A DNA stretch of 56,000 nt from Polaromonas sp. (lineage in GTDB: Bacteria > Pseudomonadota > Gammaproteobacteria > Burkholderiales > Burkholderiaceae_C), in contig JAUSDK010000175.1 of NCBI GenBank assembly GCA_030650875.1, positions 1 to 56,000 of the forward strand. The letters run 5' to 3'. Shown piece after piece: positions 17,877 to 27,999 of this stretch. The notes below the pieces were generated by a model. The model searched no databases, was not told the origin of the DNA, and was given only the letters and a program-made list of their open reading frames with translations. Numbering within the stretch: position 1 is the stretch's first letter; each line of letters starts with the position of its first letter. The position numbers were made by a program, and so were the translations under genes.

Positions 17877-18505
17877 TTTTTCCCGATAAAAATGAATCTT
17901 GTGGCGGGCGGTGCCCGCAGATTTTGGCGCGGCCGCCCATGAATTGAAAATGGCCAGGTGCTGGAGAGAGCCGACCAAGCCTCGCTGATCGGCGCAGCAG
18001 GCGCACTAGCTGACCGGCTTTCTCCCATAAGCCATCAGTGCTTCTGGACACACCTATATAGGTAGTGTTGCGTTTGCTGCTGCTGCTGCTGCTGCTGCGG
18101 ACGGGAATGTTTCCCGGGTGGATCAGTCCGCCAGGCCCCTGCCTGGCGCCCAAACCTGGCCTCGTCGACCTGCGTTTTTGTCTTGAATGGGTGCCTGCCT
18201 GGTGCTGTCAACATCGTGCCCTCGGGGGCAAAATCCCCCCTTCTGTCCGAACATATTTTGGCCTCGCTGTAAAAACAGCGAAAATACAGCAATTGCTTTA
18301 TTTTTTAAAGCTCAGGGTGCTCAGGTCTTGCGAGCCATGACCCGAATTTTTCCCGCTGACAGCGGCCTGTTCATCGCCCCCTCCATAGTCTCGGAGGTGT
18401 TGGCAAGTCTGCGAATTCTGGTGCTTTCAATGCCCGGCGTACGTGCTGTCTTTGGATGTTTTGTTTAGAACCGATTGTTAATATATTTCTATGTTGCGCT
18501 TTCCC
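17877..18505. other. Gene-free stretch with a (GCT)7 microsatellite, upstream of the DUF349 gene
   Basis: There is no credible gene in about 630 bases. Visible items are a perfect (GCT)7 run at 18076-18096, a small palindrome ACCTATATAGGT at 18052-18063, and a hairpin CGCTGTAAAAACAGCG near 18265. A TAATAT sits just before the next gene and may be its -10 element. Confidence 0.5.
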
Positions 18506-21328
18506 ATGTCCAAATCCTCAAAAGCTGAAAACACCCCCGCTGGCACTTCCGCTCCCAAAAGCAGCTCGGCCAAAGCGGCTGAAGCCCATCCACTGGACGG
18601 GCTGACGGGTGGCGCCTTTTCAGCGCCTACATCCGGGGAGCGCACAGCGCGCATTCGTCAATGGCTGTCCACCGAGCCCACGGTGGAGCAGATGGCGGAT
18701 GTGTACAAGGATTTGGCCAATCGCGACAAGGGCGCAGCCAAGCCACTCAAGGAAAAGCTCGAGGAAGTCAGGCGCAGCAAAGGCCAGGAGGCCGTTGCCT
18801 CCGAGTGGGCCGAAAAGGCCCAGGGCTTGCTGGCCTTGCCCAAGCTCAATCTGGCCAACGCGCTTGCCTGGCAGCGCGACGCCGCAAAAGCCGGTGCGCC
18901 CTTGTCCAAGGAACCACTGGCCAGCCTGAAAGCGCAACTGGCCGAGCGCGTCAAGACCATAGAAGATCTGCAGCACCGCACACAGGTGCAGCGCGAAGCC
19001 GCCGTCCTGATTGCGCAGCGTATTGACGTGCTGTCCATCAAGCCCTGGCGTGACGCCGAGGCCGTGCTTGAAACGCTGGGTGCCGATGTGGCCCATTGGC
19101 AGGCGCAGGCTGACGAAATCACGATGGATGCCAACTGGGCCAGCGTGGATGCCAAGTTTCCGCCGCTGCTGGACGCTTCGCGTGGCCAGTTGCTGGCCGT
19201 TTGGGAAGCGTTTCAGGGCGCCGTGGCTGTTGCCGTGAAAGCCGCTGCCGACGCCAATGCGCCGCTGCCCACCGTGGCCGTGTGGGCCGACGAGTTGCGT
19301 GTTGCCCGTGGCCTGCCGACCGCAAAAGCCGAACTGCAAGCGGCCGGCGATGGCAGTGCACCTGCCCGTGCGCCCAAAACCAAGATGGACCCCGCTGCGT
19401 TGAAAGACTTGCGAGAAAAATCCACAGCCATCGTGCAGGCCGCGCTGGCGAAGCTCGAGCATGAAGTCACCGAAGGCCACGGCAAGGCCACGCCCAAGGT
19501 CGCAGCGGAATTGCGCCAGGCACTGAAAGAAAATATCCGCAACATTGACAGCGCACTGGAAGCGGCTGCGCATGCTGCCCTGACCGCAGCGGGCGAGCTC
19601 GAAGGCTGGCAGCGCTGGCGTGCCGACCAGATCCGCGAGGAGCTGGTGGTGAAAGCCGAAGCGCTGGTGGCCAAGCCGATGGGAGGCCGCAAGCAGCAAG
19701 ACACGCTGCGCGTCATGCGCGAGCAGTGGAAGACCAGTGACCAGGGCGGCACGCCCAATCACGCGCTGTGGAAGCGTTTTGACGACGCTTGCAACGAGGC
19801 CCACAAGGTGGTTGAAGCCTGGCTCGAAAAGGCCAAGGAGCAGACCGAAGCCACGCTGGCCCAGCGTCGCGTGTTGATCGACGAAGTGCTGGCCTGGGCC
19901 GAAGTCAATAAAGGCAACACGGACTGGAAACACCATATCCGCAGCCTGAACGCGTTTGTTGAAAAATGGCGCGACGCTGGCCACCTGGGCGAAAAAGCCT
20001 TTGCCGAAATCCAGCCTGTCTGGAAAGCCGCCATGGACGTTGCCGATGCAGCGCTGACGGCCGCGCGCAATGAAAGCCTGGCACGTCGCAAGGCCATGAT
20101 TGAAGAAGCCCAGGCATTGGGCGGCGAGCCGCAACTGCGTATTGACGCGGTAAAAGCGTTGCAGCAGCGCTGGCAGCACGAGGCACAGGGTGTGCCGATT
20201 GAGCGTAAGCAAGAGCAAAAGCTGTGGGATGCTTTTCGCAAGCCCATTGACGACGCATTCCAGCGTAAAACAGTCGAGCGCGAAAAGGCCACTGCGGCGC
20301 TGGGTGCGCACGACCGCTATGTGCTCGAAGCGGCAAAGGCCCTGGAAGCCGCGAACGCCAGCGGCGACGCGCAAAAAATTCACGCTGCAGCCAAGGCGCT
20401 GGAGGCGATTGTTCGCGGACAGCTGCCGGCGGGTGCGCCAGCCGCAGCGCCAGCAGAGCCTGCAGAACCTGAAACCACTCCGGTTTCTGATGAAAATCAG
20501 GCCGTAGCCCCAATAGAGTCTGTGCAAGAAGCGCCTGAAGTCGCAGTGGAGCAGGCGTCCGTCGCCGAGGCTGCTGAAGCCGCCGAGCCGGTCGAGTCCG
20601 ACGCTGCGCTTGTCGAAGCGGCACCCGCACCCAAACCCGCAGTCAAGCCTGTGGTGGCCATGCGCGGCGACGACCGCCCCGGCATGCGCAAGGCCGAACC
20701 TGTGGCGGCCGGACGTGGCGGTAAATTTGGCGATCGCAAGGATGCGCGTCCAGGCAGCAAGGCGGGTGGCCCGCGTTCAAGCACTGACAACAAGTTTGAG
20801 CCCTACCGCGCCGAGCGGGAAGACCGCGGTGCCCGCTTCAGCGAACGCCCAGCCTTCGAAGACCGCGGCCCGCGTCTGGGTGATGCCGCTTTTCGCGCGC
20901 AACGTGAAGCTTTTGAGAGCGCTAACGAGGCCCTGAAAAAGCTCGCCATGCAAGCGCATGGTGAGGTGCTGACCCATTTGCTGACCGCTTGGGAAAAGCG
21001 CGACCCCGCCCAGCTGCCGGGTGCGCAGGAATTAGGCAAGCTGGTCTCGCCCGCTGTGCGCAGCACCTGGGTTCAGGCGCTCAGCGCACCCGCCGTCAAA
21101 CCGGTGCCCGAAGCCTTACTGCGCCTGGAAATGGCCGCCGAATTGCCCACGCCGGCCGAGCACATCACTGCCCGCCGCATGCTGCAACTGCAGTTGCTGA
21201 CCAAGCGCAACGCACCGGCACCGGCAGAGACCTGGGGCGAAGACGCCGCCAAGGTGCTGGCCGGCGAGTTTGACGCCAGCAACGCCCGGCGCGTGCAGAA
21301 CGTGCTGAAAGTCCTGCTCAAGCGATGA
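18506..21328 (+). CDS. DUF349 domain protein
   Basis: This large cytoplasmic protein has about 940 residues. It is mostly charged helix with repeated WK/WR-containing segments of the DUF349 type (REQWKTSDQGG, LNAFVEKWRDAGH, LQQRWQHEAQG, EQKLWDAFRKPID). A low-complexity Ala/Pro/Glu region near 650-720 and an Arg/Gly/Asp-rich stretch near 740-800 link it to a conserved C-terminal domain. The function is unknown. The start at MSKSSKAENTP is preferred; an ATG five codons earlier is possible, and neither has a clear ribosome site. It overlaps the next gene by four bases. Confidence 0.85.
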   Translation: MSKSSKAENTPAGTSAPKSSSAKAAEAHPLDGLTGGAFSAPTSGERTARIRQWLSTEPTVEQMADVYKDLANRDKGAAKPLKEKLEEVRRSKGQEAVASEWAEKAQGLLALPKLNLANALAWQRDAAKAGAPLSKEPLASLKAQLAERVKTIEDLQHRTQVQREAAVLIAQRIDVLSIKPWRDAEAVLETLGADVAHWQAQADEITMDANWASVDAKFPPLLDASRGQLLAVWEAFQGAVAVAVKAAADANAPLPTVAVWADELRVARGLPTAKAELQAAGDGSAPARAPKTKMDPAALKDLREKSTAIVQAALAKLEHEVTEGHGKATPKVAAELRQALKENIRNIDSALEAAAHAALTAAGELEGWQRWRADQIREELVVKAEALVAKPMGGRKQQDTLRVMREQWKTSDQGGTPNHALWKRFDDACNEAHKVVEAWLEKAKEQTEATLAQRRVLIDEVLAWAEVNKGNTDWKHHIRSLNAFVEKWRDAGHLGEKAFAEIQPVWKAAMDVADAALTAARNESLARRKAMIEEAQALGGEPQLRIDAVKALQQRWQHEAQGVPIERKQEQKLWDAFRKPIDDAFQRKTVEREKATAALGAHDRYVLEAAKALEAANASGDAQKIHAAAKALEAIVRGQLPAGAPAAAPAEPAEPETTPVSDENQAVAPIESVQEAPEVAVEQASVAEAAEAAEPVESDAALVEAAPAPKPAVKPVVAMRGDDRPGMRKAEPVAAGRGGKFGDRKDARPGSKAGGPRSSTDNKFEPYRAEREDRGARFSERPAFEDRGPRLGDAAFRAQREAFESANEALKKLAMQAHGEVLTHLLTAWEKRDPAQLPGAQELGKLVSPAVRSTWVQALSAPAVKPVPEALLRLEMAAELPTPAEHITARRMLQLQLLTKRNAPAPAETWGEDAAKVLAGEFDASNARRVQNVLKVLLKR

Positions 21329-22023
21329 CGTCCGCAGACCCGGCGGACGCGCTGGCTGCGGCCCTGCCGCAGGCGCGCCAGCAGTCGCTGGGTGAAGAAA
21401 TTGCCAACAGCGTCAGCCATGGGCTGGCGTTGCTGGCGGCCTTGGCTGCCGCGCCATTTCTGGTGGTGGGTGCCGTGCAGCACGGCGACGCCGCCGACAT
21501 CGTGGGCGCCAGCATTTTTGCCGCCACCATGGTGCTGCTGTATGCGACTTCCATGCTTTATCACGCCATGCCGGCCAGCGCGTTAAAGGGCGCTTCGCGC
21601 GCCAAGCGCGTGTTTCAGGTGCTTGACCACAGCGCAATTTATCTCTTGATCGCCGGCAGCTACACCCCGTTTACCTTGGGCGTGCTGCGCGGGCCATGGG
21701 GCTGGACTCTTTTCGGTCTGGTCTGGGCCATGGCGCTGGCCGGAGTGGCGGTCAAGGCCCTGGCGGGCATCCGCTACCCTCGGGTGTCCACCGTGCTTTA
21801 CCTGGCGATGGGCTGGATTGCCGTAGTGGCCATCAAACCCATGTGGCAACTGATGCCGGGTTGGGGTCTGTTCTGGCTGGTCGCTGGCGGTGTGGCTTAT
21901 ACCTTGGGCGTGGCATTTTTTGCGACCGACGGACGGGTCCGTTACGGGCATTTTGTGTGGCATCTGTTTGTGGTGGCCGGCACGGCTTGCCACTTTATTG
22001 CAGTGCTTTACTATGCGATCTGA
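21325..22023 (+). CDS. trhA: TrhA/hemolysin III family membrane protein
   Basis: This is a 232-residue protein of the PAQR-like hemolysin III family with about seven membrane helices. Conserved landmarks are EEIANSVSHGLALLAALAA, LDHSAIYLLIAGSYTPF, and a C-terminal FVWHLFVVAGTACHFIAVL that supplies the usual histidines. Relatives affect membrane-fluidity homeostasis; the hemolysin name is historical. It starts inside the stop of the DUF349 gene (ATGA), so the two are probably co-translated. Confidence 0.9.
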   Translation: MTSADPADALAAALPQARQQSLGEEIANSVSHGLALLAALAAAPFLVVGAVQHGDAADIVGASIFAATMVLLYATSMLYHAMPASALKGASRAKRVFQVLDHSAIYLLIAGSYTPFTLGVLRGPWGWTLFGLVWAMALAGVAVKALAGIRYPRVSTVLYLAMGWIAVVAIKPMWQLMPGWGLFWLVAGGVAYTLGVAFFATDGRVRYGHFVWHLFVVAGTACHFIAVLYYAI

Positions 22024-22078
22024 AATCGGTCAGTAGTTCTGGCTTTACTGCAAAATAAATAGCAGCCTGTTTGCGAAT

Positions 22079-22864
22079 TTATTGGGCTGGGGGCCTGTTC
22101 GGTTCGAAAAACTGGTCGAACAAGGTCGTGAGGGCGGCAAAGTCGCGCGTGAAGCGATCGCGGTTCACAAAGTAGGCTTCACAGGCGACCGCAAAAAATT
22201 CAGCCGGGGCCGTGGCGCCATAGCGGTCCAGCCAAGGCGCCTCGCCGCCGAAGCGCTCTGCCATGGCGACCTGCTCGCAAAAAGCCTCGTAGGCGGGTTG
22301 CATCACGGCGTGCCAGGCGGTATAGGCTGCGCCAGAGGGCAGCGGTGGGCAGCCGTTTGCCGCGCCATCGCGCATGTCGATTTTGTGGACGAATTCGTGA
22401 ATCACCACGTTGTGGCCGTGTGCGGCCAGTTCGCCGGCTGCCGCTACATCTTGCCAACTCAGGGTGACGGGGCCGCCTTCCATGGCTTCGCCCAGCAAGG
22501 CTTCGCTGTAATGGTGCACCACGCCGGCCTGGTCAGTGGTCTGGCGACGTGCCAGCATGGCACCGGGATGCACCACGATGCCCCTGAAATCGTCATACCA
22601 ACCCAAGCCCAGGTGCAGCACCGGCAGACAGGCTTGCGCCGCAATGGCCACCGCGATCTCGTCCGTGATGACCAGCCCATGCGCGCCTGTGAATTCCTTG
22701 TGGGCGAGGAACTGGCTGACCAGTTCGCGAAGCCGGAGGTGGTCGGCGTGCGGGCGGTGTGCCAGAAACGGGTAGCGCAGCAGGGTGCTGTGCCAAAGAG
22801 GCTCGGGAATGCTGGCGGCAGCTGCTCTTCGGCGGCCCAGCAGTGTCTGCAACCAGTTCAGCAT
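22079..22864 (-). CDS. mtfA: MtfA-type zinc peptidase (M90 family)
   Basis: This 261-residue protein carries the zinc motif HEFVHKIDM (H156, E157, H160) that defines the M90/MtfA family. The PVLHLGLGWYDDF segment near residues 81-93 is also conserved. In enterobacteria MtfA binds the Mlc repressor and has aminopeptidase activity. Whether Mlc exists in this organism is not shown, so the role here is open. It converges with trhA and precedes no obvious partner. Confidence 0.88.
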   Translation of the reverse strand: MLNWLQTLLGRRRAAAASIPEPLWHSTLLRYPFLAHRPHADHLRLRELVSQFLAHKEFTGAHGLVITDEIAVAIAAQACLPVLHLGLGWYDDFRGIVVHPGAMLARRQTTDQAGVVHHYSEALLGEAMEGGPVTLSWQDVAAAGELAAHGHNVVIHEFVHKIDMRDGAANGCPPLPSGAAYTAWHAVMQPAYEAFCEQVAMAERFGGEAPWLDRYGATAPAEFFAVACEAYFVNRDRFTRDFAALTTLFDQFFEPNRPPAQ

Positions 22865-22886
22865 TCGGGCGCTTTAAATGAATACG

Positions 22887-23708
22887 TCAGTGCAGCGAAA
22901 TGCGCTGCAGGACGTTGCGGTGCAGTCGCAGCACTTCGGCGCGCAGCAGCGGCGCATCCGCGTCCCAGTCGCTGAGCACGACGCGTGTCAAGCCCTGGCC
23001 CAGGTCATGCTGGGCAGGCTTGTGGGTGTGGCCATGAATCAGGGTCGATGCGTGCGCGGCTTGCAAGGACTGGCGGGCCGCATCAGCGTCCACATCGGCG
23101 TAATCGGCACCCGACTGTTTGCGTGCCTCGCTTTGCTGCCGCAGTTCGCGCGCAATGGCCTGGCGCTCGGCCAGGGGTTTTGCCAGAAAGGCGTGTTGCC
23201 AGATGGGGCTGCGCACTTGCTGGCGAAACTGAAGGTAGTCCACATCGCCCAGGCACAATGTATCGCCATGCGACAGCAGCCAGCGCAGGCCTTCAAAAAC
23301 CAGCACGGTGGGGTCGCTCAGCAGGGTGCTGTGGCATAAATCCATCAGGCGTTGGCCGACCAGAAAGTCGCGGTTGCCATGCATGAAATAAAGCGCCAGC
23401 CGACTGCCCGCCTGACGCAATACGCGGGCGCAGCGATCTTCAAACCGCGCGTGGGGCATCTGCGTTGCAGCGCGCACGGCGGTGTCACTCACGGCGTCAT
23501 CGCCGACCCAGACTTCAAACAGGTCGCCCAGAATAAATACGGCGTCGGCCGGGGTGCTTTCAAGGTAATGCTGCCAGGCCGTGAAAGTTCCTGGCACATC
23601 ATCGCTCAGGTGCAGGTCTGAAATGAAATCGACCGTGCGCCAAGAGGGCGGCGCATGAAGCTCCGCTATTGGGGCCACGGTCGATGCGTTCACAGGGGAC
23701 TCAGGCAA
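22887..23708 (-). CDS. lpxH: LpxH, UDP-2,3-diacylglucosamine diphosphatase
   Basis: This 273-residue calcineurin-like phosphoesterase acts in lipid A synthesis by cleaving UDP-diacylglucosamine to lipid X and UMP at the inner membrane. The metal-binding motifs are DLHLSDD (D31, H33), GDLFEVWVGDD and MHGNRDF, followed by LLSHGD and a late GHTHKP. The N-terminus is about 25 residues longer than typical, so the true start may be internal. It lies 20 bases after ppiB's neighbour region, on the same strand as the cyclophilins. Confidence 0.94.
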   Translation of the reverse strand: MPESPVNASTVAPIAELHAPPSWRTVDFISDLHLSDDVPGTFTAWQHYLESTPADAVFILGDLFEVWVGDDAVSDTAVRAATQMPHARFEDRCARVLRQAGSRLALYFMHGNRDFLVGQRLMDLCHSTLLSDPTVLVFEGLRWLLSHGDTLCLGDVDYLQFRQQVRSPIWQHAFLAKPLAERQAIARELRQQSEARKQSGADYADVDADAARQSLQAAHASTLIHGHTHKPAQHDLGQGLTRVVLSDWDADAPLLRAEVLRLHRNVLQRISLH

Positions 23709-23727
23709 ACGCAGTCCGCGTGAAAGG

Positions 23728-24237
23728 TCAAGCCAGCGCGACGGCTTTTTCGATGATCACGTCTTCCAGCGGCACGTCATCATGAAAGCCCTTGCGGCCG
23801 GTTTTGACGGCCTTGATCTTGTCCACCACGTCTTTGCCGCCCACCACTTTTCCGAACACGGCATAGCCCCAGCCGGAAGCGTTCTGGCCGGTGTGGTTCA
23901 GGAAAGCATTGTCTGCCACGTTGATGAAAAACTGTGAGCTGGCCGAATGCGGTGCATTGGTGCGGGCCATGGCAACGGTGTAGTTGTCGTTTTTCAGGCC
24001 GTTGGTGGCTTCGTTTTCAATCTCGCCGTCGGTCGGCTTTTGCTTCATGCCGACCTCAAAACCGCCGCCCTGCACCATGAAGCCGGGGATCACGCGGTGA
24101 AACACGGTGTTGGTGTAGTGGCCTTTGTTGACGTAGTTCAGGAAGTTGGCGACGCTCTTGGGGGCTTTCTCAGCGTCCAGTTCCAGGGTGATGACGCCGT
24201 AGTTGGCAATGTGGAGTTCTACTTTCGGGTTGCTCAT
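23728..24237 (-). CDS. ppiB: Cytoplasmic cyclophilin, peptidyl-prolyl isomerase
   Basis: This 169-residue cyclophilin has no signal peptide. The catalytic landmarks are [16 protein letters not shown], the SASSQFFIN block, and a final [16 protein letters not shown]. It accelerates proline isomerisation during folding. It follows the exported paralogue by 12 bases; the pair probably arose by duplication and is co-transcribed. Confidence 0.95.
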   Translation of the reverse strand: MSNPKVELHIANYGVITLELDAEKAPKSVANFLNYVNKGHYTNTVFHRVIPGFMVQGGGFEVGMKQKPTDGEIENEATNGLKNDNYTVAMARTNAPHSASSQFFINVADNAFLNHTGQNASGWGYAVFGKVVGGKDVVDKIKAVKTGRKGFHDDVPLEDVIIEKAVALA

Positions 24238-24249
24238 AAGTGTCCTGAA

Positions 24250-24858
24250 TCAGTTAACGAGGGTTGCAGATTTGATGATGATGGGCGTCTTTGGAACGTC
24301 CGAGGGGAAGGGGCCGCCCGCACCAGTTGGCACGGCCTTGATCTTGTTGACCACGTCCATGCCGCCCACAACCTTGCCGAATACCGTGTAGCCGGGCGCC
24401 TGGGTCGAAGGGTTCAGGAAGTCGTTGTCCTTGACGTTGATGAAGAACTGCGAGGATGCGGAATTCGGGTCATTGGTGCGCGCCATGGCCAGGGTGCCGA
24501 CCACGTTTTTCGGCCCGCCCCTGGCGAGCGCTTCACGGCCTTCATGCACCACGGGGGGGCGGGTTTTCCGCTCGGCATAGGCACTGTCGTAGCCGCCGCC
24601 CTGCACCATGAAGTTGTTGATCACGCGGTGAAAAATCATGCCGTCGTAGTGCTTGTCTTTGACGTACTGCAGAAAGTTCTCAACCGTTTTTGGTGCTTTG
24701 TCGGGGTAGACCTCAACCATAAAATCCCCCTCGCTGGTGGTGAATTTCACTTTAGGTGTGCCCTCGGCCAGCGCCGGGCCAGTCAGGCAAACCAGGGCGC
24801 CGGCAGCGGCAGCTGCCAGCAATGTGCGCCGCAGCGCACCGAATCTTGCAAATGCCAT
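24250..24858 (-). CDS. ppiA: Exported cyclophilin, peptidyl-prolyl isomerase
   Basis: This 202-residue cyclophilin has an N-terminal signal peptide (RRTLLAAAAAGALVCLTGPALA) and is therefore probably periplasmic. IFHRVINNFMVQGGG and SASSQFFIN are intact. Compared with its cytoplasmic neighbour it has an insert (TRPPVVHEGREALARGG) after the first catalytic block. Its start shares one base with the stop of the upstream hypothetical gene (TAATG). Confidence 0.94.
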   Translation of the reverse strand: MAFARFGALRRTLLAAAAAGALVCLTGPALAEGTPKVKFTTSEGDFMVEVYPDKAPKTVENFLQYVKDKHYDGMIFHRVINNFMVQGGGYDSAYAERKTRPPVVHEGREALARGGPKNVVGTLAMARTNDPNSASSQFFINVKDNDFLNPSTQAPGYTVFGKVVGGMDVVNKIKAVPTGAGGPFPSDVPKTPIIIKSATLVN

Positions 24859-25346
24859 TAAATCGGTCCTTCAAAAAATATTTTCCACTGGCTTCCCTGG
24901 CTGGCCCCGTACTGGTGTTTGGCGGAGCCCCGGCTGGCGCCATTGATCAGCTCGCCAAAAGTCAGCACCATAGTGTCGCTGCTGTCGGTCCTGCTTAAGT
25001 AAGACACTTCCTTGAGTTTGATGTCGCGTCCTAGCAGCTGCTGGACTTCGGCTTGCAGCGCGGGTGTCCATTCTTCCATCGTTTTGCCAACGCTGGTGAA
25101 GTCCCGGGTGCCTCCCTGGCCGACGAGTTTGTAAATTTCAATCAGGCGCGCTTGCACCTCGCCGCCCGGCCTGGCGGGCGGATGGACGACGGCGCGCCGT
25201 GTTGCGGGGGGCACTATTGGCCGCTTGTTGGCATCCGGTGCTTGGGCCGACGGAAGGGCCTTGCTTTCAACACGCGCAGGAGACGCCTGTAACGCCAGGC
25301 TTGGCGTTATCAGGAATAGTGCTATCAGCGCTCGTATCATGCGCAC
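24858..25346 (-). CDS. Hypothetical exported protein
   Basis: This 162-residue protein has a signal peptide (MRMIRALIALFLITPSLALQA). A proline-rich linker follows, and then a domain of about 90 residues containing VQARLIEIYKLVGQGGTRDF and TMVLTFGELINGA. I do not recognise the family. It is coupled to the exported cyclophilin by a one-base overlap and sits between it and a TPR protein, so a periplasmic role is likely but unproven. Confidence 0.75.
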   Translation of the reverse strand: MRMIRALIALFLITPSLALQASPARVESKALPSAQAPDANKRPIVPPATRRAVVHPPARPGGEVQARLIEIYKLVGQGGTRDFTSVGKTMEEWTPALQAEVQQLLGRDIKLKEVSYLSRTDSSDTMVLTFGELINGASRGSAKHQYGASQGSQWKIFFEGPI

Positions 25347-25428
25347 TTCAACTGGATATGGTTTGCTTTGAATGCAGTGGGAAGGGCAGGCAAGTTCAGA
25401 TAGGGCTGACCGGATGGACCTTTGCGCA

Positions 25429-26232
25429 TTAACTGCCCATGGATTCCTGGACTATCACCCAGCGCTCGCCGATCTTTGCCAACTCAAGCGTCTTGCGGCT
25501 TGGGCGCACAGCTGACTCCAGGCTTTTCTCTGCATCGGCACTGGCTGGGATAGTGGCCGGCGCCGGACCGGCTGGCTTGACGGTGCTTGGTGCTGCGGCA
25601 GCTACCGGGGGTGGTGCCGCAGATGCGGGTTTGCTCACCGCCACAGGCGCGGGGACAGGCGTTGGCGCTGCGGCATCAGGCTTTTGCGGTGCTTTGCTGT
25701 CGGCCGAGAGCAAGGCACGGATCAAGGCCAGTTTGGGCGGCAGGGCTGCGTTGCCGCCGTCAAGCTGCAAGGCTTTGCTGTAAGCCTGGCTGGCGAGTCG
25801 GGCGTAGACATCGCCGAGGTTTTCATGGGCCGTGGCATAGCCGGGATTGGTGTGAATCGCCATTTCAAGTGCCGCCCTGGCCTTGTCGAATTGACTCTGT
25901 CCTGCGTAAAGTACGGCCAGGTTGTTGTAAGGCTCAGGCAACTCGGGGTAGTCTTCCGTGATTTTGGTAAACGCGGAGATGGCGTCGGCCGTCTTGCCGG
26001 TTTCAGTCAGGATCACGCCCTTGAGAAAGCGCATTTGCGGGTCGCGTGGCTTGCTCGCCAGGTACTGCTCGGCCTTGGCCATCGCGTCAGGATACTGCTT
26101 GGCGCGCATCAGGCGGCTGACGTCTGCATAGTCATCGGCATAGGCCGTGCATACCGACAGCGTGGCGGCCAGGAACAAGCAGCGCAGGGCGGCCGACAGA
26201 GGGTGGCGCAACAAGGATGCTGGCGTGGACAT
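25429..26232 (-). CDS. Exported TPR protein
   Basis: This 267-residue protein has a signal peptide (CLFLAATLSVCTAYA). About three tetratricopeptide repeats span residues 35-145 (LPEPYNNLAVLYAGQSQFDK, ARAALEMAIHTNPGYATAHE). A proline/alanine-rich linker follows, and then a C-terminal segment ending ERWVIVQESMGS. TPR domains mediate protein contacts; the partner is unknown. It is the first gene of a leftward group that includes the cyclophilins and is divergent from cysS. Confidence 0.82.
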   Translation of the reverse strand: MSTPASLLRHPLSAALRCLFLAATLSVCTAYADDYADVSRLMRAKQYPDAMAKAEQYLASKPRDPQMRFLKGVILTETGKTADAISAFTKITEDYPELPEPYNNLAVLYAGQSQFDKARAALEMAIHTNPGYATAHENLGDVYARLASQAYSKALQLDGGNAALPPKLALIRALLSADSKAPQKPDAAAPTPVPAPVAVSKPASAAPPPVAAAAPSTVKPAGPAPATIPASADAEKSLESAVRPSRKTLELAKIGERWVIVQESMGS

Positions 26233-26558
26233 AAGAACTCTCGCGGTTGTGGGGTCCGTTTTGACGACGTTTCACGGCTGCCAGTCCGGAAAAGTTCTAC
26301 AAAACTCCCCCGATTGCCAAGGGTCTGAGGCGTAAGCAGCATGCTGTGGCACTGGCTGAATATCGCGCAGATTGTAGCTGAGGGGGTATAGTTCACTGAC
26401 GCCAAAATATCGCGCGTTCCTTTTTATTGCACGTGCTGGCGCATTGGTTTTATCACTTCGGTCGAACTGCAACGCCCGTGAGATAAAGTTCTCCTTCCCC
26501 ATTTCGGACTGATCGACGGATTGCCCGATTGAACTCAGTCCCCGTACCCAGACCTTCC
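26233..26558. promoter_or_regulatory. Divergent promoter region, TPR gene / cysS
   Basis: This 326-base gap between divergent genes has no credible gene. A weak sigma-70-like pair, TTGCAC at 26427 and TTATCA at 26450 with a 17-base spacer, may serve cysS. No terminator or riboswitch was recognised. Confidence 0.4.
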
Positions 26559-27947
26559 ATGAGCCTACGCATTTACAACACGCTGTCGCGTGACGTAGTA
26601 GTTTTTTCCCCCTTGGTTCCCGGCCAGGCACGTATGTACGTGTGCGGCATGACGGTGTATGACCTTTGCCACTTGGGCCATGCACGGGCCATGGTGGCGT
26701 TTGATGTGGTCCAGCGCTGGCTCCGCCTGAGCGGGCTGGAAGTTACCTATGTTCGCAACGTGACCGATATTGACGACAAAATCATCAAACGGGCGCTTGA
26801 AAACGACGAAACCATACGCGCGTTGACCGACCGCATGGTCGATGCCTTGCACCAGGATGCCGATGCGCTGGGCATTGAGCGCCCCACATATGAGCCGCGC
26901 GCCACCGATTTCGTGCCTCAAATGCTCAGCCTGATTGGCACGCTGGAAAAAAAGGGCCTGGCTTACCAGTCCCGCAGCGGGCACAACAAGGGCGATGTGA
27001 ACTACGCGGTACGCAAGTTTGCGGGCTACGGCAAGCTGTCGGGCAAGTCGCTTGACGAACTGCGTGCCGGTGAGCGGGTCGAAGTGCTGGACGGCAAGGA
27101 CGATCCTCTGGACTTTGTGCTCTGGAAAAGTGCCAAGCCGAGCGAACCGGCTGACGCTAAATGGGACAGCGCCTACGGGCCAGGCCGGCCCGGCTGGCAT
27201 ATTGAGTGCTCGGCCATGGCCTGTGAGTTGCTGGGCGAGTCGTTTGACATCCATGGCGGCGGTGCCGACCTGCAGTTTCCGCACCATGAGAACGAAATCG
27301 CCCAGTCGGAAGGCGCCCATGGCAAGCCGTTGGCCAGCATCTGGATGCACAACGGTTTTGTGCGGGTTGACAACGAAAAGATGTCCAAGTCATTGGGCAA
27401 CTTTTTCACCATACGCGAGATTTTGGCCCGCTACGATGCCGAGACGGTGCGTTTTTTCATCATCCGCGCCCACTACCGCAGCCCGTTGAATTACAGCGAT
27501 GCTCATCTGGACGATGCCCGCAACTCGCTCAAGCGGCTTTACACCGCGCTGGAACTTGTGGCGCCCGCCGAACAGGCGCTGGACTGGGCTGATCCCTTTG
27601 CTACCCGTTTCAAGGCGGCCATGGACGAGGACTTTGGGACGCCCGAAGCGATTGCCGTGCTGTTTGATTTGGCCGGCGAGGTCAACAAGACCCGGTCCGC
27701 CGAACTGGCCGGGCTGCTCAAGGCGCTGGGCGGTTGCCTGGGACTGCTGCAGAGCGCGCCAGCGCGTTACCTTCAGGCTGGTGCGGGGCTTGATGATGTC
27801 CGTATCCAGCAACTGATTGCCGAGCGCGCAGATGCCAAAAAGGCCAGGGATTTTGCATTGGCGGACCGCATTCGTAGCGACTTGCTGGCCAAGGGCATTG
27901 TGCTGAAGGATTCGCCTGAAGGCACCACATGGGAGGTGCAGTCGTGA
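26559..27947 (+). CDS. cysS: CysS, cysteinyl-tRNA synthetase
   Basis: This is a 462-residue class I aminoacyl-tRNA synthetase. [17 protein letters not shown] carries the zinc cysteine and the HIGH-type motif (HLGH at 38-41). Further zinc ligands lie in WHIECSAM and [12 protein letters not shown], and the KMSKS loop is intact ([11 protein letters not shown]). The start MSLRIYN matches the family; a TTG ten codons upstream gives an atypical extension. Confidence 0.97.
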   Translation: MSLRIYNTLSRDVVVFSPLVPGQARMYVCGMTVYDLCHLGHARAMVAFDVVQRWLRLSGLEVTYVRNVTDIDDKIIKRALENDETIRALTDRMVDALHQDADALGIERPTYEPRATDFVPQMLSLIGTLEKKGLAYQSRSGHNKGDVNYAVRKFAGYGKLSGKSLDELRAGERVEVLDGKDDPLDFVLWKSAKPSEPADAKWDSAYGPGRPGWHIECSAMACELLGESFDIHGGGADLQFPHHENEIAQSEGAHGKPLASIWMHNGFVRVDNEKMSKSLGNFFTIREILARYDAETVRFFIIRAHYRSPLNYSDAHLDDARNSLKRLYTALELVAPAEQALDWADPFATRFKAAMDEDFGTPEAIAVLFDLAGEVNKTRSAELAGLLKALGGCLGLLQSAPARYLQAGAGLDDVRIQQLIAERADAKKARDFALADRIRSDLLAKGIVLKDSPEGTTWEVQS

Positions 27948-27999
27948 AGTATTTAAGCTGTTTTGGCCTCCAGTCCTTGCAAACAGGGTGTGAGTTGCC

